From: Thiothrix lacustris DSM 21227
GTDB taxonomy: Bacteria; Pseudomonadota; Gammaproteobacteria; Thiotrichales; Thiotrichaceae
Direction of reading: 5' to 3'
Length of the DNA: 64,000 nt
Assembly: GCF_000621325.1 (NCBI RefSeq)
Contig: NZ_JHYQ01000007.1
Span: 62,001-126,000 of the forward strand
Under the pieces are notes generated by a model. It was not told the origin of the DNA. It was given only the letters and a program-made list of their open reading frames with translations, and searched no databases. Numbering within the stretch: the first letter of the stretch is position 1; the number at the start of each line of letters is the position of its first letter. Below are positions 19,350-28,297 of the stretch, piece by piece. The translations under genes were made by a program, and so were the position numbers.

Positions 19350-20414
19350 ATGGCTTTGATTTCATTGCGCCAATTACTGGATCATGCGGCTGAAAACAGC
19401 TACGGGATGCCAGCATTCAACGTTAACAACATGGAGCAAATCCACGCCATCATGCAGGCGGCTGATGCGTGCAACTCCCCAGTTATCCTGCAAGGTTCCG
19501 CTGGTGCGCGTTCTTATGCAGGCGAACCGTTCCTGCGTCATCTGGTACTGGCTGCGGTCGAAATGTACCCGCATATCCCTATCGTTATGCATCAGGATCA
19601 CGGCTCTGAACCAGCAGTTTGCTTCCGTTCCATCCAGTCCGGCTTCTCATCGGTCATGATGGACGGCTCCCTGATGGCTGATGCAAAAACCCCTTCCAGC
19701 TACGAATACAACGTTGAAACGACCCGTAAAGTGGTTGAACTGGCGCACGCTTGCGGCGTTTCTGTTGAAGGCGAATTGGGTTGCTTGGGTTCACTGGAAA
19801 CCGGCATGATGGGTGAAGAAGACGGCCACGGCGCAGAAGGCGTGCTGGATCATTCCATGTTGTTGACTGACCCAGAAGAAGCGGCTGACTTCGTGCGCAA
19901 GACGGGTGTTGACGCGCTGGCGATTGCTATCGGTACTTCCCATGGTGCATACAAGTTCACCAAGAAGCCTACCGGCAATGTACTGCGTATTGACCGTGTG
20001 AAAGAAATCCATGCACGTATCCCAACCGTTCACTTGGTTATGCACGGTTCTTCTTCTGTGCCAGAAGACTGGCTCGAAATCATCAACAACTACGGCGGCG
20101 ACATGGGTCAAACCTACGGCGTACCGGTTTCTGAAATCGTGGAAGGCATCAAGCACGGCGTGCGTAAAGTCAACATCGACACTGACCTGCGTATGGCATC
20201 CACGGGTGCAATCCGTAAGCACTTGCATGACAACAAGGCCAACTTTGACCCACGTAAGTTCCTGAAAGAATCCACCGCAGCGATGAAAGGCATCTGCCAA
20301 GCGCGCTTTGAAGCGTTCGGTTCTGCTGGTCAAGCCAGCAACATCAAGCCAATTTCACTGGAAGTGATGTTTGGTCAATACAAAGCTGGCAAACTCGACC
20401 CGAAAGTGTCTTGA
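19350..20414 (+). CDS. fba: Class II fructose-bisphosphate aldolase, Calvin-cycle type
   Basis: Zinc-dependent aldolase that splits or forms fructose-1,6-bisphosphate (and sedoheptulose bisphosphate in autotrophs). Seen: [16 protein letters not shown], the metal-binding [36 protein letters not shown] and [15 protein letters not shown]. The 354-residue length and these motifs match the CbbA subtype. GAGGAGA precedes the ATG. It is the last gene of the run and ends 20 bases before a bidirectional terminator. Confidence 0.96.
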   Translation: MALISLRQLLDHAAENSYGMPAFNVNNMEQIHAIMQAADACNSPVILQGSAGARSYAGEPFLRHLVLAAVEMYPHIPIVMHQDHGSEPAVCFRSIQSGFSSVMMDGSLMADAKTPSSYEYNVETTRKVVELAHACGVSVEGELGCLGSLETGMMGEEDGHGAEGVLDHSMLLTDPEEAADFVRKTGVDALAIAIGTSHGAYKFTKKPTGNVLRIDRVKEIHARIPTVHLVMHGSSSVPEDWLEIINNYGGDMGQTYGVPVSEIVEGIKHGVRKVNIDTDLRMASTGAIRKHLHDNKANFDPRKFLKESTAAMKGICQARFEAFGSAGQASNIKPISLEVMFGQYKAGKLDPKVS

Positions 20415-20433
20415 TTTTCAGCGTGTAATACCT

Positions 20434-20462
20434 AAAAAAGGGGCTTCGTGCCCCTTTTTTTT
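20434..20462. terminator. Bidirectional terminator between fba and selO
   Basis: AAAAAAGGGGC, loop TTCGT, GCCCC and a T-run. The symmetric A- and T-tails let it work for fba (plus) and for selO (minus). The selO stop codon lies in the T-run itself. Confidence 0.92.
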
Positions 20463-21465
20463 ACACCAGTTGCGCATGGTAACGCAGGTATGCCGGTTCA
20501 TATTCCTGTAAGGCTGCACGAAGTTGCGCCGTCGTGATCAGTGGGGAAAGGGCGCGTGCCAACACATTACAATTCCACAAACCCACCACGGGTTGTTGCC
20601 CGAATGCATAACGGTGGTGCTCATCATCCGGGTGACTGGTAACGTCAGGGTCACGTTTCGGGTTGAAAGCACTTGCCCCCACATCCAGCGTTATACCCAG
20701 TATCGACTGGTTATCGGTATTCATCACCCCATGCACAAAGCCGACTGCTTGCCAGTGCGCAATCAGGCGAGCAGTGCGTACCACCACTTCCCTGAAAAAG
20801 CCTGCATAATCGCCATTCGCCACGCAGTCCGCGTAATGGCAAGCGATCACATGATCAGCCAGTTGGCGTAAAGCTGTCGTATTTTTCTGGAAAAAATAGT
20901 TTTCAAACGTGCCAAAGCGCACATGGCTGGGGGCAATCCGGGTCACTATGGCAGCGGATTCAAAGCCGCCCCGATACACTTGCTGACTGCCTGCTACGAC
21001 GCACAAACACCGCGTTGTCGGTACACCTAGCGCGGCGAGTTGTTCAGTCGTGTCAAATTCGTGCAGGCATTCGCGTAATCCAGCACGCCCGTCGGCGTTG
21101 CGGGCGTAGGCTGTTTTGCCTGCACCTTTCAGGTAAACATCCAGAGTGCCGGTGGGTGTTACCACCTCAGCTAACAGCAAGGCTCGCCCATCACCGAGAA
21201 ACGGGTTGAAGTGGCCGAACTGATGCCCGGCGTAATCCTGCGCCAGTGGTTGCATACCGGGCAGCAAGGTATTACCGCTGAACACTTGCAGGAACAGATC
21301 CGTCGTGAATTCTGTAGGATCGAGACCGATCCATTCTGCCACCGCTCGATTGGTGCGGACGAGGCGAGGCTGTTGCAGTCCTTGTGGTTGGTGCTCGGTG
21401 TAAAACGCATTTCCTAGATTGTGGAAGTGGTGTTGGAGGGTGAGTTCGTTTAAGCGTTTCATCAT
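20461..21465 (-). CDS. selO: SelO/YdiU-family pseudokinase-fold protein, C-terminally short
   Basis: SelO proteins transfer AMP from ATP to Ser/Thr/Tyr (AMPylation). The N-terminal two thirds are intact: QDYAGHQFGHFNPFLGDGRA, the Lys and Arg of LKGAGKTAYARNADGRAGLR, the catalytic-loop HGVMNTDNQS and the metal-binding Asp in ITLDVGASAF. The family usually has about 480 residues. This one ends at 334, shortly after the FGQQPVVGLWNCN segment, so roughly 150 C-terminal residues are missing. The DYGP-type loop is also altered. The stop falls inside the fba terminator. It may be a decayed or streamlined copy. No clear ribosome site. Confidence 0.8.
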   Translation of the reverse strand: MMKRLNELTLQHHFHNLGNAFYTEHQPQGLQQPRLVRTNRAVAEWIGLDPTEFTTDLFLQVFSGNTLLPGMQPLAQDYAGHQFGHFNPFLGDGRALLLAEVVTPTGTLDVYLKGAGKTAYARNADGRAGLRECLHEFDTTEQLAALGVPTTRCLCVVAGSQQVYRGGFESAAIVTRIAPSHVRFGTFENYFFQKNTTALRQLADHVIACHYADCVANGDYAGFFREVVVRTARLIAHWQAVGFVHGVMNTDNQSILGITLDVGASAFNPKRDPDVTSHPDDEHHRYAFGQQPVVGLWNCNVLARALSPLITTAQLRAALQEYEPAYLRYHAQLV

Positions 21466-21557
21466 TTAACAATATTGCCGAGTATGCCTTTTATCATCGC
21501 TACCATCCCATCATCTGATTACACTGACAAAATATAAACACAGGATACCCCATACCC

Positions 21558-22058
21558 ATGCTGACCTTCATCCGTAAAAACCTCTGGCTCGTCATTGGCC
21601 TGATCGCGCTGAGCCTCGCGGCAAGCAGCTTTGTGCTGACGGCATTGCTGGATCTTCACCCCTGCTACTTGTGTATTTTCCAGCGCTTACTGTTCATGCT
21701 GATCGGGGTGTTTGCGCTGCTCGCCGTCACAGGATTCGGTGAAAAAGTCTGGGGTGGGCTGGTGCTGTTGCTGGCAGGCGTGGGCACTGCAACTGCCACT
21801 TACCAAACATGGTTGCAATTACAGCCCCCCGGCGAAGTCTCTTGCGCAGGCGGACAACCCAACCTGATTGAACAACTGGTTTATTTCCTCAGTGATCACG
21901 TTCCCGCCCTGTTTGAGGTGACGGGTTTGTGTGAAGACGAGGAGCTGGTCATTCTGGGGCTTTCCCTCGCCAATTGGGCACTGGTTTCTTTCCTATCAGC
22001 GTTTGTCGCGGCAGCTTGGGCTTTATTCCGCAAGCAAAACCGCGCGGATCAGGTGTAG
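21558..22058 (+). CDS. dsbB: Disulfide bond formation protein DsbB
   Basis: Inner-membrane quinone reductase that reoxidises DsbA. Four hydrophobic helices are visible. The first catalytic pair is Cys36-Tyr-Leu-Cys39 (HPCYLCIFQR). The second periplasmic pair is Cys96 (SCAGGQ) and Cys125 (GLCEDEE). Length 166 aa fits. No DsbA is encoded nearby. It is convergent with the molybdenum-cofactor fusion gene, only 11 bases apart. Confidence 0.95.
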   Translation: MLTFIRKNLWLVIGLIALSLAASSFVLTALLDLHPCYLCIFQRLLFMLIGVFALLAVTGFGEKVWGGLVLLLAGVGTATATYQTWLQLQPPGEVSCAGGQPNLIEQLVYFLSDHVPALFEVTGLCEDEELVILGLSLANWALVSFLSAFVAAAWALFRKQNRADQV

Positions 22059-22069
22059 CTGAGTCGCTA

Positions 22070-24487
22070 TCACCAACCGAATAGCTGTACCTGCACCACA
22101 TCCCCCGGTTCTACCGTGGCGGATGCTTCCGGCAGAATAATCAGGCAATTCCCCTTGCTCATGGAACTGAGCACGCCGGAACCCTGATAGCCGGATTTTT
22201 CCACCACCAGTTTGCCGTCTGCTGCGCGACTCACCGTGCCGCGTTGGAATTCCATCCGCCCCGGTCGTTTTTTCAGGCGGCTTTGGCTGATGGCATCCAC
22301 CAGCAACGCTTGGTCAGCCGTTTGCCCGGCAAGTTTCAGCAAGGCAGGCTGGACGAATTGCAGGAATGTCACCATCACCGCCACCGGATTTCCCGGCAAG
22401 CCAAAGAACAGCGCATTGCCGAGCTTGCCGAAAGCCAGCGGACGCCCCGGTTTGATGGCGATTTTCCAGAAATTGATCTGCCCGAGCTTGTCGAGGATGA
22501 GCTTGGTGTAGTCGGCTTCACCCACGGAGACACCGCCGGAGGTGATGACCACATCGGCGATTGCCGAGGCTTGCAGGAAAGCCGCTTCCAGCGCCGTTGG
22601 GTCATCGCGTACCACGCCCATGTCGAGGATGTCGACGTTAAGCTGTTTCAACATGCCGTACAGGGCGTAGCGGTTGCTGTCGTAAACTTCCCCGTCGCGC
22701 AGGGTTTCGCCGATGCTGCGGAGTTCATCCCCCGTGGAGAAAAACGCTACCCGCAGCGGACGGTAGACGCTGAGTTCGCTGATGCCGAGGGAGGCGAGTA
22801 CACCCAAATCCGCCGGATTTATCCGCCGCCCAGCACTGATAACGCAACTGTCCTTGGCGATGTCTTCACCTGCTTGGCGCACGTTTTGCCCGCTGCGGTG
22901 GCCTGCGCCGATGCGCACCCTGCCTGCTGCGCCTGCTTCGGTTTGCTCCTGCATCACCACGGTATCGGTTCCGGTTGGCATGGGTGCGCCGGTCATGATG
23001 CGCACGCATTCGCCCTGAGCACAGCTAGCGCTGAAGGGTACACCGGCGAACGCTGTACCGATTACCCGGTATTCGCGGATGGCATCGCCCGGCAAGTCAG
23101 TGCCGTTCAGGGCGTAACCATCCATCGCTGAGTTGACGTGGTTGGGTACGTTGAGGGGGGAAATCACGTCTTCCGCCAGAATATGCCCGAGGGCATCGCG
23201 TAACGGACGTTTGAGCGCGGGGGAAACCGCTTGCAGGGCATCCATGATACGGCTGCTGGCGGCGGCGACGCTCAGGCTGGTGGGGTCGAGGTCGTCGGCA
23301 CAACTGGGGGCGGAACGGATGTGGTGGGTGGAGGGAGGGGTTTCCCCTTTCTTCATCCAGTTCAGCACAAATTCGGCGATTTGATCCGGTTGGTTGATGT
23401 CGAGTTTGGTGATGTGTGGCGGCGTTTCCAGCGTCATATCGTCGGTTGCCAAGGCAATCACATGGCTGTCGTCGGGGAACAGCAAGGGTTTGCCGAGGCT
23501 AGGGCGGTGTACTTCGATTTTGGGAATGGCGGTGTGCTTGAAGCCTTCCACCAGCACCAGATCGGCGCAATCGGGGTTGACGAAATGCAGCACGTCGACC
23601 AGTTCCGGTTCGCGCTGGGTTTTGCATTCCTGCATCATCGCCATGCGTTTGCGGGAAGCCAGCAGTACCTGATCGGCTCCGGCTTCGCGGAAACGGTAGC
23701 TGTCTTTGCCCGGTGTATCTAGCTCGATATTGTGGTGGCCGTGTTTGATCACCGTCAGGCGCAGCCCGGCGAATTTCAGGCGGGGGATCAGTTCGGTGAG
23801 CAGGGTGGTTTTGCCAGTGCCGCTCCAGGCGCAGAAGCCGAGGATGGGGAATGGGGTGGTGGAGGAAGGGAGGGGGATTTTCGCCCCTTCCATTTCTGCT
23901 TGCTGCTCTGGGGTATTGATATTGCGGAACATGTCGCGGCAAGTGGCGAAATCTGCTCGTGCCATGCGGTGTTGTGCGTACCACAGGTCGATCTTGCGGT
24001 CGCCGTTTTCCAGAAAGGCCAGCAGGCTGGGCAGCAGGCTGACGGGGATCAGCGCATGTACGGGTTGCAGGCGTTCGCCGTCATGCGCGACGGCCAGTTC
24101 AGCATCGTTTTGTTGCAGGGCTTGTAGCAGGCGTTCCGCCATGTCCGGCGCGATAGTGGGGCCGTCGCAGGGCACGGTCATAATGTAGGCTGTTTTGGCT
24201 TCCTGCATCGCTGCGGCGAAGCCCGCTAATGGCCCCTGAAAGCCGCTGAGTTCATCATTAACCACTGGCAAGCCGTAGCGCTGGTAGCGCTCGTGATTAC
24301 GGTTAGCGTTGATCAGCACCGCGCCGGTTTGTGGCTGAAGTGCGTTCAGCAGGTGTTCTACCAGCGGCAGTCCGTTGAAGTCGATCAGTCCCTTGTCCTG
24401 TCCGCCCATGCGGCTGCCGCGTCCGCCTGCGAGGATGACGCCCGTAATATCGGTGGTTGAAAGCTTCTTTTTCATGATGGTACTCAC
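22070..24487 (-). CDS. MobA-MobB-MoeA trifunctional molybdenum/tungsten cofactor protein
   Basis: Three normally separate cofactor enzymes in one 805-residue chain. MobA (about 13-200; GVILAGGRGSRMGG, and PCDGP) attaches GMP to the cofactor. MobB (about 214-380; P-loop GTGKTT 223-228, KHGHH) is a GTP-binding adaptor. MoeA (about 405-805; NSAMDGYAL, TGAPMPTGTDTVV, STGDEL, GLPGNPVAVMVTF) inserts the metal. GTG start with a GTGA overlap on tupC, so it is translationally coupled to the tungstate transporter. A second start, ATG at 24475, is possible. The bis-MGD product is what formate dehydrogenase needs. Confidence 0.93.
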   Translation of the reverse strand: MSTIMKKKLSTTDITGVILAGGRGSRMGGQDKGLIDFNGLPLVEHLLNALQPQTGAVLINANRNHERYQRYGLPVVNDELSGFQGPLAGFAAAMQEAKTAYIMTVPCDGPTIAPDMAERLLQALQQNDAELAVAHDGERLQPVHALIPVSLLPSLLAFLENGDRKIDLWYAQHRMARADFATCRDMFRNINTPEQQAEMEGAKIPLPSSTTPFPILGFCAWSGTGKTTLLTELIPRLKFAGLRLTVIKHGHHNIELDTPGKDSYRFREAGADQVLLASRKRMAMMQECKTQREPELVDVLHFVNPDCADLVLVEGFKHTAIPKIEVHRPSLGKPLLFPDDSHVIALATDDMTLETPPHITKLDINQPDQIAEFVLNWMKKGETPPSTHHIRSAPSCADDLDPTSLSVAAASSRIMDALQAVSPALKRPLRDALGHILAEDVISPLNVPNHVNSAMDGYALNGTDLPGDAIREYRVIGTAFAGVPFSASCAQGECVRIMTGAPMPTGTDTVVMQEQTEAGAAGRVRIGAGHRSGQNVRQAGEDIAKDSCVISAGRRINPADLGVLASLGISELSVYRPLRVAFFSTGDELRSIGETLRDGEVYDSNRYALYGMLKQLNVDILDMGVVRDDPTALEAAFLQASAIADVVITSGGVSVGEADYTKLILDKLGQINFWKIAIKPGRPLAFGKLGNALFFGLPGNPVAVMVTFLQFVQPALLKLAGQTADQALLVDAISQSRLKKRPGRMEFQRGTVSRAADGKLVVEKSGYQGSGVLSSMSKGNCLIILPEASATVEPGDVVQVQLFGW

Positions 24488-25179
24488 GATGCCTGCTGTA
24501 AAAGGGTCATGTTAACGAATCGGGACGCGGGTGTAACCGTTTGCAGGCGGCCTGCGCTCAGATTCAGGTGTTCGTTGACCAATGATGAAAAACATTCCGG
24601 GTCGTGGCTGGCGACCAACAGTGCCATGCCGTCGTCGCGTAATTGGCGTAACAGGCTGATGGTGCGGTTGCGGGCTTCCCTATCCATGTTGGCGGTGGGT
24701 TCGTCGAGCAGCAGGATACGCGGTTGGCGTAACCAGGCGCGTGCCAATGCCACCCGCTGGTATTCGCCGCCGGACAGGGTTTTTGCACGGGTATCGGCGA
24801 TTTTTTCCAGCCCTGCCCATTGCAGCGCGGTGTGGATGCGTTGCTCGCGTTCGGCTTTCGGCAGGCTGCGGTCAAGAGCAAAACTGAGGTTGTCGCGCAC
24901 ACTGCCTTCAAACATATAGGGTTGCTGGTGCAAATACAGCACGCTGCTTTGCAACAGCTTGCGGTAATGTCGCCAGTTGAGCTGTGCGTGGCCGGTGTCG
25001 GCCGCGAATTGTTCCGGCTTCTCGAAACCGCCGAGGATGCGCAGCAAGGTGGTTTTGCCCGTGCCATTTTCGCCGGTCAGCAGGGTGCAGCTACCGGTAC
25101 GCAGGCACAGTTCCAGCCCCGCCAGGATCGTGCGCCGGGCGTAGTGTTTATGGATGTCGCGGAAATGCAGTGTACTCAT
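24484..25179 (-). CDS. tupC: Tungstate ABC transporter, ATP-binding protein
   Basis: ABC ATPase with Walker A GENGTGKTT (36-44), signature LSGGEYQRVALARAWL, Walker B RILLLDEPTANMD and the switch His in VASHDP. Length 231 aa. It overlaps the permease gene by 4 bases and the Mob-Moe fusion by 4. Assignment to tungstate follows from the TupA-type binding protein in the same operon. Confidence 0.93.
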   Translation of the reverse strand: MSTLHFRDIHKHYARRTILAGLELCLRTGSCTLLTGENGTGKTTLLRILGGFEKPEQFAADTGHAQLNWRHYRKLLQSSVLYLHQQPYMFEGSVRDNLSFALDRSLPKAEREQRIHTALQWAGLEKIADTRAKTLSGGEYQRVALARAWLRQPRILLLDEPTANMDREARNRTISLLRQLRDDGMALLVASHDPECFSSLVNEHLNLSAGRLQTVTPASRFVNMTLLQQAS

Positions 25180-25877
25180 GAGCCAACAAATCCTTTGCCT
25201 TGAAAGTGGTGTAACAATACGTTGAGAGTGGCCGCCATCACCAGTAATACCATACCGAGTGCGATGCCTTGGGCGAATTCACCTTTGCTGGTTTCCAATG
25301 CAATTGCGGTCGGAATATTGCGGGTGTGATGCAGAATATTGCCGCCTAGCATCATTGACGCGCCCACTTCCGAAATAATCCGCCCGAACGAGGCCAACAC
25401 TGCCGCCAGCAAGCCGAAACGCACTTCGTAGATAATCGTCAGCAACGCCCGCAGGTGGGAAGCCCCCAGTGTCCGCGCCGTTTCCCACGCGCGGCGGTCA
25501 GCCGCCTGAAGTGCCGAATGACCGATCGACACCAGCATTGGAAAGGCCAAGGCAATCTGCCCGATGATCATGGCGTTTTGGGTGAACAGCAAGTGCCATT
25601 CCCCTAAGGGGCCTTGCCGTGACAAGATCAGGTACAAGGTTAGGCCAATCACGACCGTCGGCACGGATAGCAGGGTGCTGAAAAGGGCAATGATCAGCCG
25701 CCTGCCGGGAAAGTTTCCATACGCCAGCACAAACGCCAGCAACACGGCTGGCGGGGTGGCGATCAGTAAGGCCAGCAGGGAAACGCGGAAGGAGATTCCG
25801 ACAATTTCCCACAAGGCCATGTCACCGCTGAACAGCAGGTGCAGGGCTTTGAGGCTGGCGTCAATCAGGGCATCCAT
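25176..25877 (-). CDS. tupB: Tungstate ABC transporter, permease
   Basis: Inner-membrane permease with five or six hydrophobic helices (for example VSLLALLIATPPAVLLAFVL). The cytoplasmic EAA-type loop that contacts the ATPase is the ARTLGASHLRAL region. Length 233 aa matches TupB/WtpB-like permeases. It overlaps tupC by 4 bases and follows tupA after 6 bases. Confidence 0.93.
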   Translation of the reverse strand: MDALIDASLKALHLLFSGDMALWEIVGISFRVSLLALLIATPPAVLLAFVLAYGNFPGRRLIIALFSTLLSVPTVVIGLTLYLILSRQGPLGEWHLLFTQNAMIIGQIALAFPMLVSIGHSALQAADRRAWETARTLGASHLRALLTIIYEVRFGLLAAVLASFGRIISEVGASMMLGGNILHHTRNIPTAIALETSKGEFAQGIALGMVLLVMAATLNVLLHHFQGKGFVGS

Positions 25878-25883
25878 GCACCC

Positions 25884-26717
25884 TTATTTGGCGGTCGCTG
25901 GTTTGTCAGCATTCGGGGTGAACAATGGCGTACCGTTGATCTTGAAATCGGCAATTGCTTGCTGGCCTTTTGCCGAGACGATCCAGTCGATAAAGGCTTG
26001 TGCGCCCGTGTGGTTAATGTCGGGGTAACGTGTTTGGCTGACCGCAATCACACCATAGGGATTGAACAAATCCTTGTCGCCTTCGTGGACGATTTTCAAT
26101 GGGGATTTGTCAACGCCCGCTAGCCAAGTGCCACGGTCAGCGAGGGTGTAACCTTCCAGTTCGCCCGCCATCTGGATAACCTTGCCCATGCCTTGTCCGG
26201 CTTCACGGTACCAGTCACCTGCTGGCTTGATGCCTGCGGTTTCCCACAATTGCTTTTCTTTCTTGTCCGTGCCGGAATCATCGCCGCGTGAGATGAAAAT
26301 GGCTTGCTTCTCAGCGATTTTGGCGAATGACTCAGGCGCAGTCTTGGTGTCGCGCACGCCTGCCGGGTCAGCATCGGGGCCGAGCACGATGAAATCGTTG
26401 TACATCACCGGGTAACGCTTGTCGCCGTAGCCTTTTTCGACGAATTCTTTTTCGGCAGCGGGGGCGTGTACCAGTACCACATCCACATCGCCATCTTCAC
26501 CCATTTTCAGCGCCTTGCCCGTGCCGACGGCAATGACTTGTATGCTGTAGCCAGATTCTTTCTCGAATTTGGGCAGCAAATCTGTGAGCAGGCCGGAGTT
26601 TTCGGTACTGGTGGTGGTGGCCATTTTCAGCGTCATGTTGGCAGGTTTATCATCGGCATAAACTACGCCGCACAGGAATGCGCTTGCCAGCAATAGGGTT
26701 GATAACAGCTTTTTCAT
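25884..26717 (-). CDS. tupA: Tungstate-binding periplasmic protein
   Basis: A signal peptide (about residues 1-22, ending VVYA) is followed by the typical TupA N terminus MATTTSTENSGLL, whose TTTS block contributes to oxyanion binding in the family. Later come FISRGDDSGTDKKEKQLW and the YTLADRGTW segment, also characteristic. The frame extends upstream, but ATG at 26717 has AAGGAG 5 bases before it and a proper signal peptide (278 aa). It is the first gene of tupABC-mobAB-moeA and is preceded by a sigma54 promoter. Confidence 0.95.
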   Translation of the reverse strand: MKKLLSTLLLASAFLCGVVYADDKPANMTLKMATTTSTENSGLLTDLLPKFEKESGYSIQVIAVGTGKALKMGEDGDVDVVLVHAPAAEKEFVEKGYGDKRYPVMYNDFIVLGPDADPAGVRDTKTAPESFAKIAEKQAIFISRGDDSGTDKKEKQLWETAGIKPAGDWYREAGQGMGKVIQMAGELEGYTLADRGTWLAGVDKSPLKIVHEGDKDLFNPYGVIAVSQTRYPDINHTGAQAFIDWIVSAKGQQAIADFKINGTPLFTPNADKPATAK

Positions 26718-26769
26718 GAAGTCTCCTTGAGTGAGTGGTATACATTGTGTTTGCAACTGGCAGATACAG

Positions 26770-26785
26770 AGCAAAAACAATGCCA
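26770..26785 (-). promoter_or_regulatory. Sigma54 (-24/-12) promoter of the tup operon
   Basis: Minus strand TGGCAT-N5-TTGCT. The GG and GC are separated by the required 10 bases, and it differs from the consensus TGGCAC-N5-TTGCW at one base. The expected start point near 26758 leaves a leader of about 40 bases to tupA. Confidence 0.8.
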
Positions 26786-26884
26786 CCTTGCTACTTATCG
26801 GTCTAAAAGCCGTTTTGGCAGGTATAAAACACCCTGAAACTACGCTAAACCACCAAGGCTGATGGCTGATTGATGTCAAATTGG

Positions 26885-26928
26885 TTCATTATGTCCCATA
26901 TGTTGCACAGGTTATGGGTCATAATGAT
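26885..26928. promoter_or_regulatory. Paired activator sites (UAS) between tupA and the response regulator
   Basis: Two 13-bp sites facing each other: GGGACATAATGAA (minus, 26897-26885) and GGGTCATAATGAT (plus, 26916-26928), centres 31 bp apart. Together they form a long inverted repeat that is 14/15 identical in the arms. They lie about 130-165 bases upstream of the tupA sigma54 start and 40-83 bases before the regulator gene, so they could also serve autoregulation. Confidence 0.7.
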
Positions 26929-26967
26929 ACAATCATCGGTATTGCAAGCCATTGGTAACCCCACCTA

Positions 26968-28293
26968 ATGAAATCTGTGCTGATTGTTGATGATGAGCCT
27001 GGTATCCAGTCCTTTTTCCTGCGTGGCCTAACCAGTCGCTTTGACCTGATCGAAACGGCGGGCGATGTAAAAACTGCCAATGCGCTGCTGGAACGCTGCC
27101 ATTTTGACTTGATCATTTCCGACATCCGCTTACCAGACCGTACCGGGGTGGAATGGGTAACGGAAATGCGCGACAAGGGCAACCTGACCCCGGTCATTTT
27201 CATCACCGCCTACGCCAGTCTGGAAACCGCCATCGAAGCGCTGCGGGTGGGGGCGATGGATTTCATCCTTAAACCGTTCCGGCTGGAGCAGATACTCGCA
27301 GCGATTGACCGTTGTCTGGAAACTCAGCAGTTACGCCGGGAAAACTTCGTGTTGCGCCGCCAATTGGAACAGCATTTGGAGGTCGGCGGTATTATTGGTG
27401 AGTGCGAGGCGGTACACAGCGTCTGCCAGATCATTCGACAGGTTGCGCGGATGCCATCTACCGTGTTGATTGAGGGTGAATCCGGTACGGGCAAGGAGCT
27501 GGCCGCCCGTGCGATTCACGAACTCAGCCAGCGCAAAGGTAATTTTGTCTCGGTCAACTGCGGGGCGATGACGGCAGAGCTGATGGAGAGCGAGCTGTTC
27601 GGTCACGTCAAAGGCTCTTTCACCGGGGCGCATCAGGCGCGGGAAGGGCTGTTTGCCTACGCCAACGGGGGGACATTGTTTTTGGATGAAATCGGTGAAA
27701 TGCCGCTGACCATGCAGGTGCATTTGCTGCGGGTGCTGGAAGAGCAGCGTATTCGCCCGGTGGGTTCCAACCGTGAAACGCCGATTGACGTGCGTATCCT
27801 TGCCGCTACCAACCGCGAACTGGTGCAGCGGGTTAAAGAGGGGTTGTTCCGTCAGGATTTGTTTTACCGTCTGAATGTACTCAGCATCCGCCTGCCGCCG
27901 TTGCGTGAGCGTGGGCAGGATGTGGATTTACTGGCACACCATTTCAGCAAACGGCTTTCCGGCGAACTGGGGGTGAATGCCTTACCGCTGGATAGAGCCG
28001 AAATCATGCGTCTGCAAGCCTACGACTGGCCGGGCAATGTGCGCGAACTGAAAAACGTGATCGAACGGGCGTTGTTGTTGGGCATTATGCCTAGCCAGTG
28101 TTTGGCGGGAACGCCATCCGGCAGAAAACTGCCCGTACTCAAGGAAGAGGCTTTGCTGCTGGAGGATGTGGAAAAGCAGCATATTCTGCGTGTACTGGCG
28201 TTGGAAGACAGCAACAAGTCGGCAGCGGCGCGGCAATTGGGTATCTCCCGCAAGACGTTGGAACGCAAGTTGAATGGCTGGGCATTGGAGTGA
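26968..28293 (+). CDS. Sigma54-dependent response regulator (NtrC family)
   Basis: Three domains. Receiver (1-120) with phospho-acceptor Asp52 (IISDIRLPD) and acidic DD8-9. AAA+ domain (about 140-370) with Walker A GESGTGKE (170-177), the sigma54-contacting loop GSFTGA (216-221) and LFLDEIGEMP. Fis-type helix-turn-helix at the C terminus (SAAARQLGISRKTLERKL). It is divergent from tupA and overlaps or abuts its sensor kinase. It is the only sigma54 activator in the window, and four sigma54 promoters lie nearby. Confidence 0.95.
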   Translation: MKSVLIVDDEPGIQSFFLRGLTSRFDLIETAGDVKTANALLERCHFDLIISDIRLPDRTGVEWVTEMRDKGNLTPVIFITAYASLETAIEALRVGAMDFILKPFRLEQILAAIDRCLETQQLRRENFVLRRQLEQHLEVGGIIGECEAVHSVCQIIRQVARMPSTVLIEGESGTGKELAARAIHELSQRKGNFVSVNCGAMTAELMESELFGHVKGSFTGAHQAREGLFAYANGGTLFLDEIGEMPLTMQVHLLRVLEEQRIRPVGSNRETPIDVRILAATNRELVQRVKEGLFRQDLFYRLNVLSIRLPPLRERGQDVDLLAHHFSKRLSGELGVNALPLDRAEIMRLQAYDWPGNVRELKNVIERALLLGIMPSQCLAGTPSGRKLPVLKEEALLLEDVEKQHILRVLALEDSNKSAAARQLGISRKTLERKLNGWALE

Positions 28294-28297
28294 TCGG

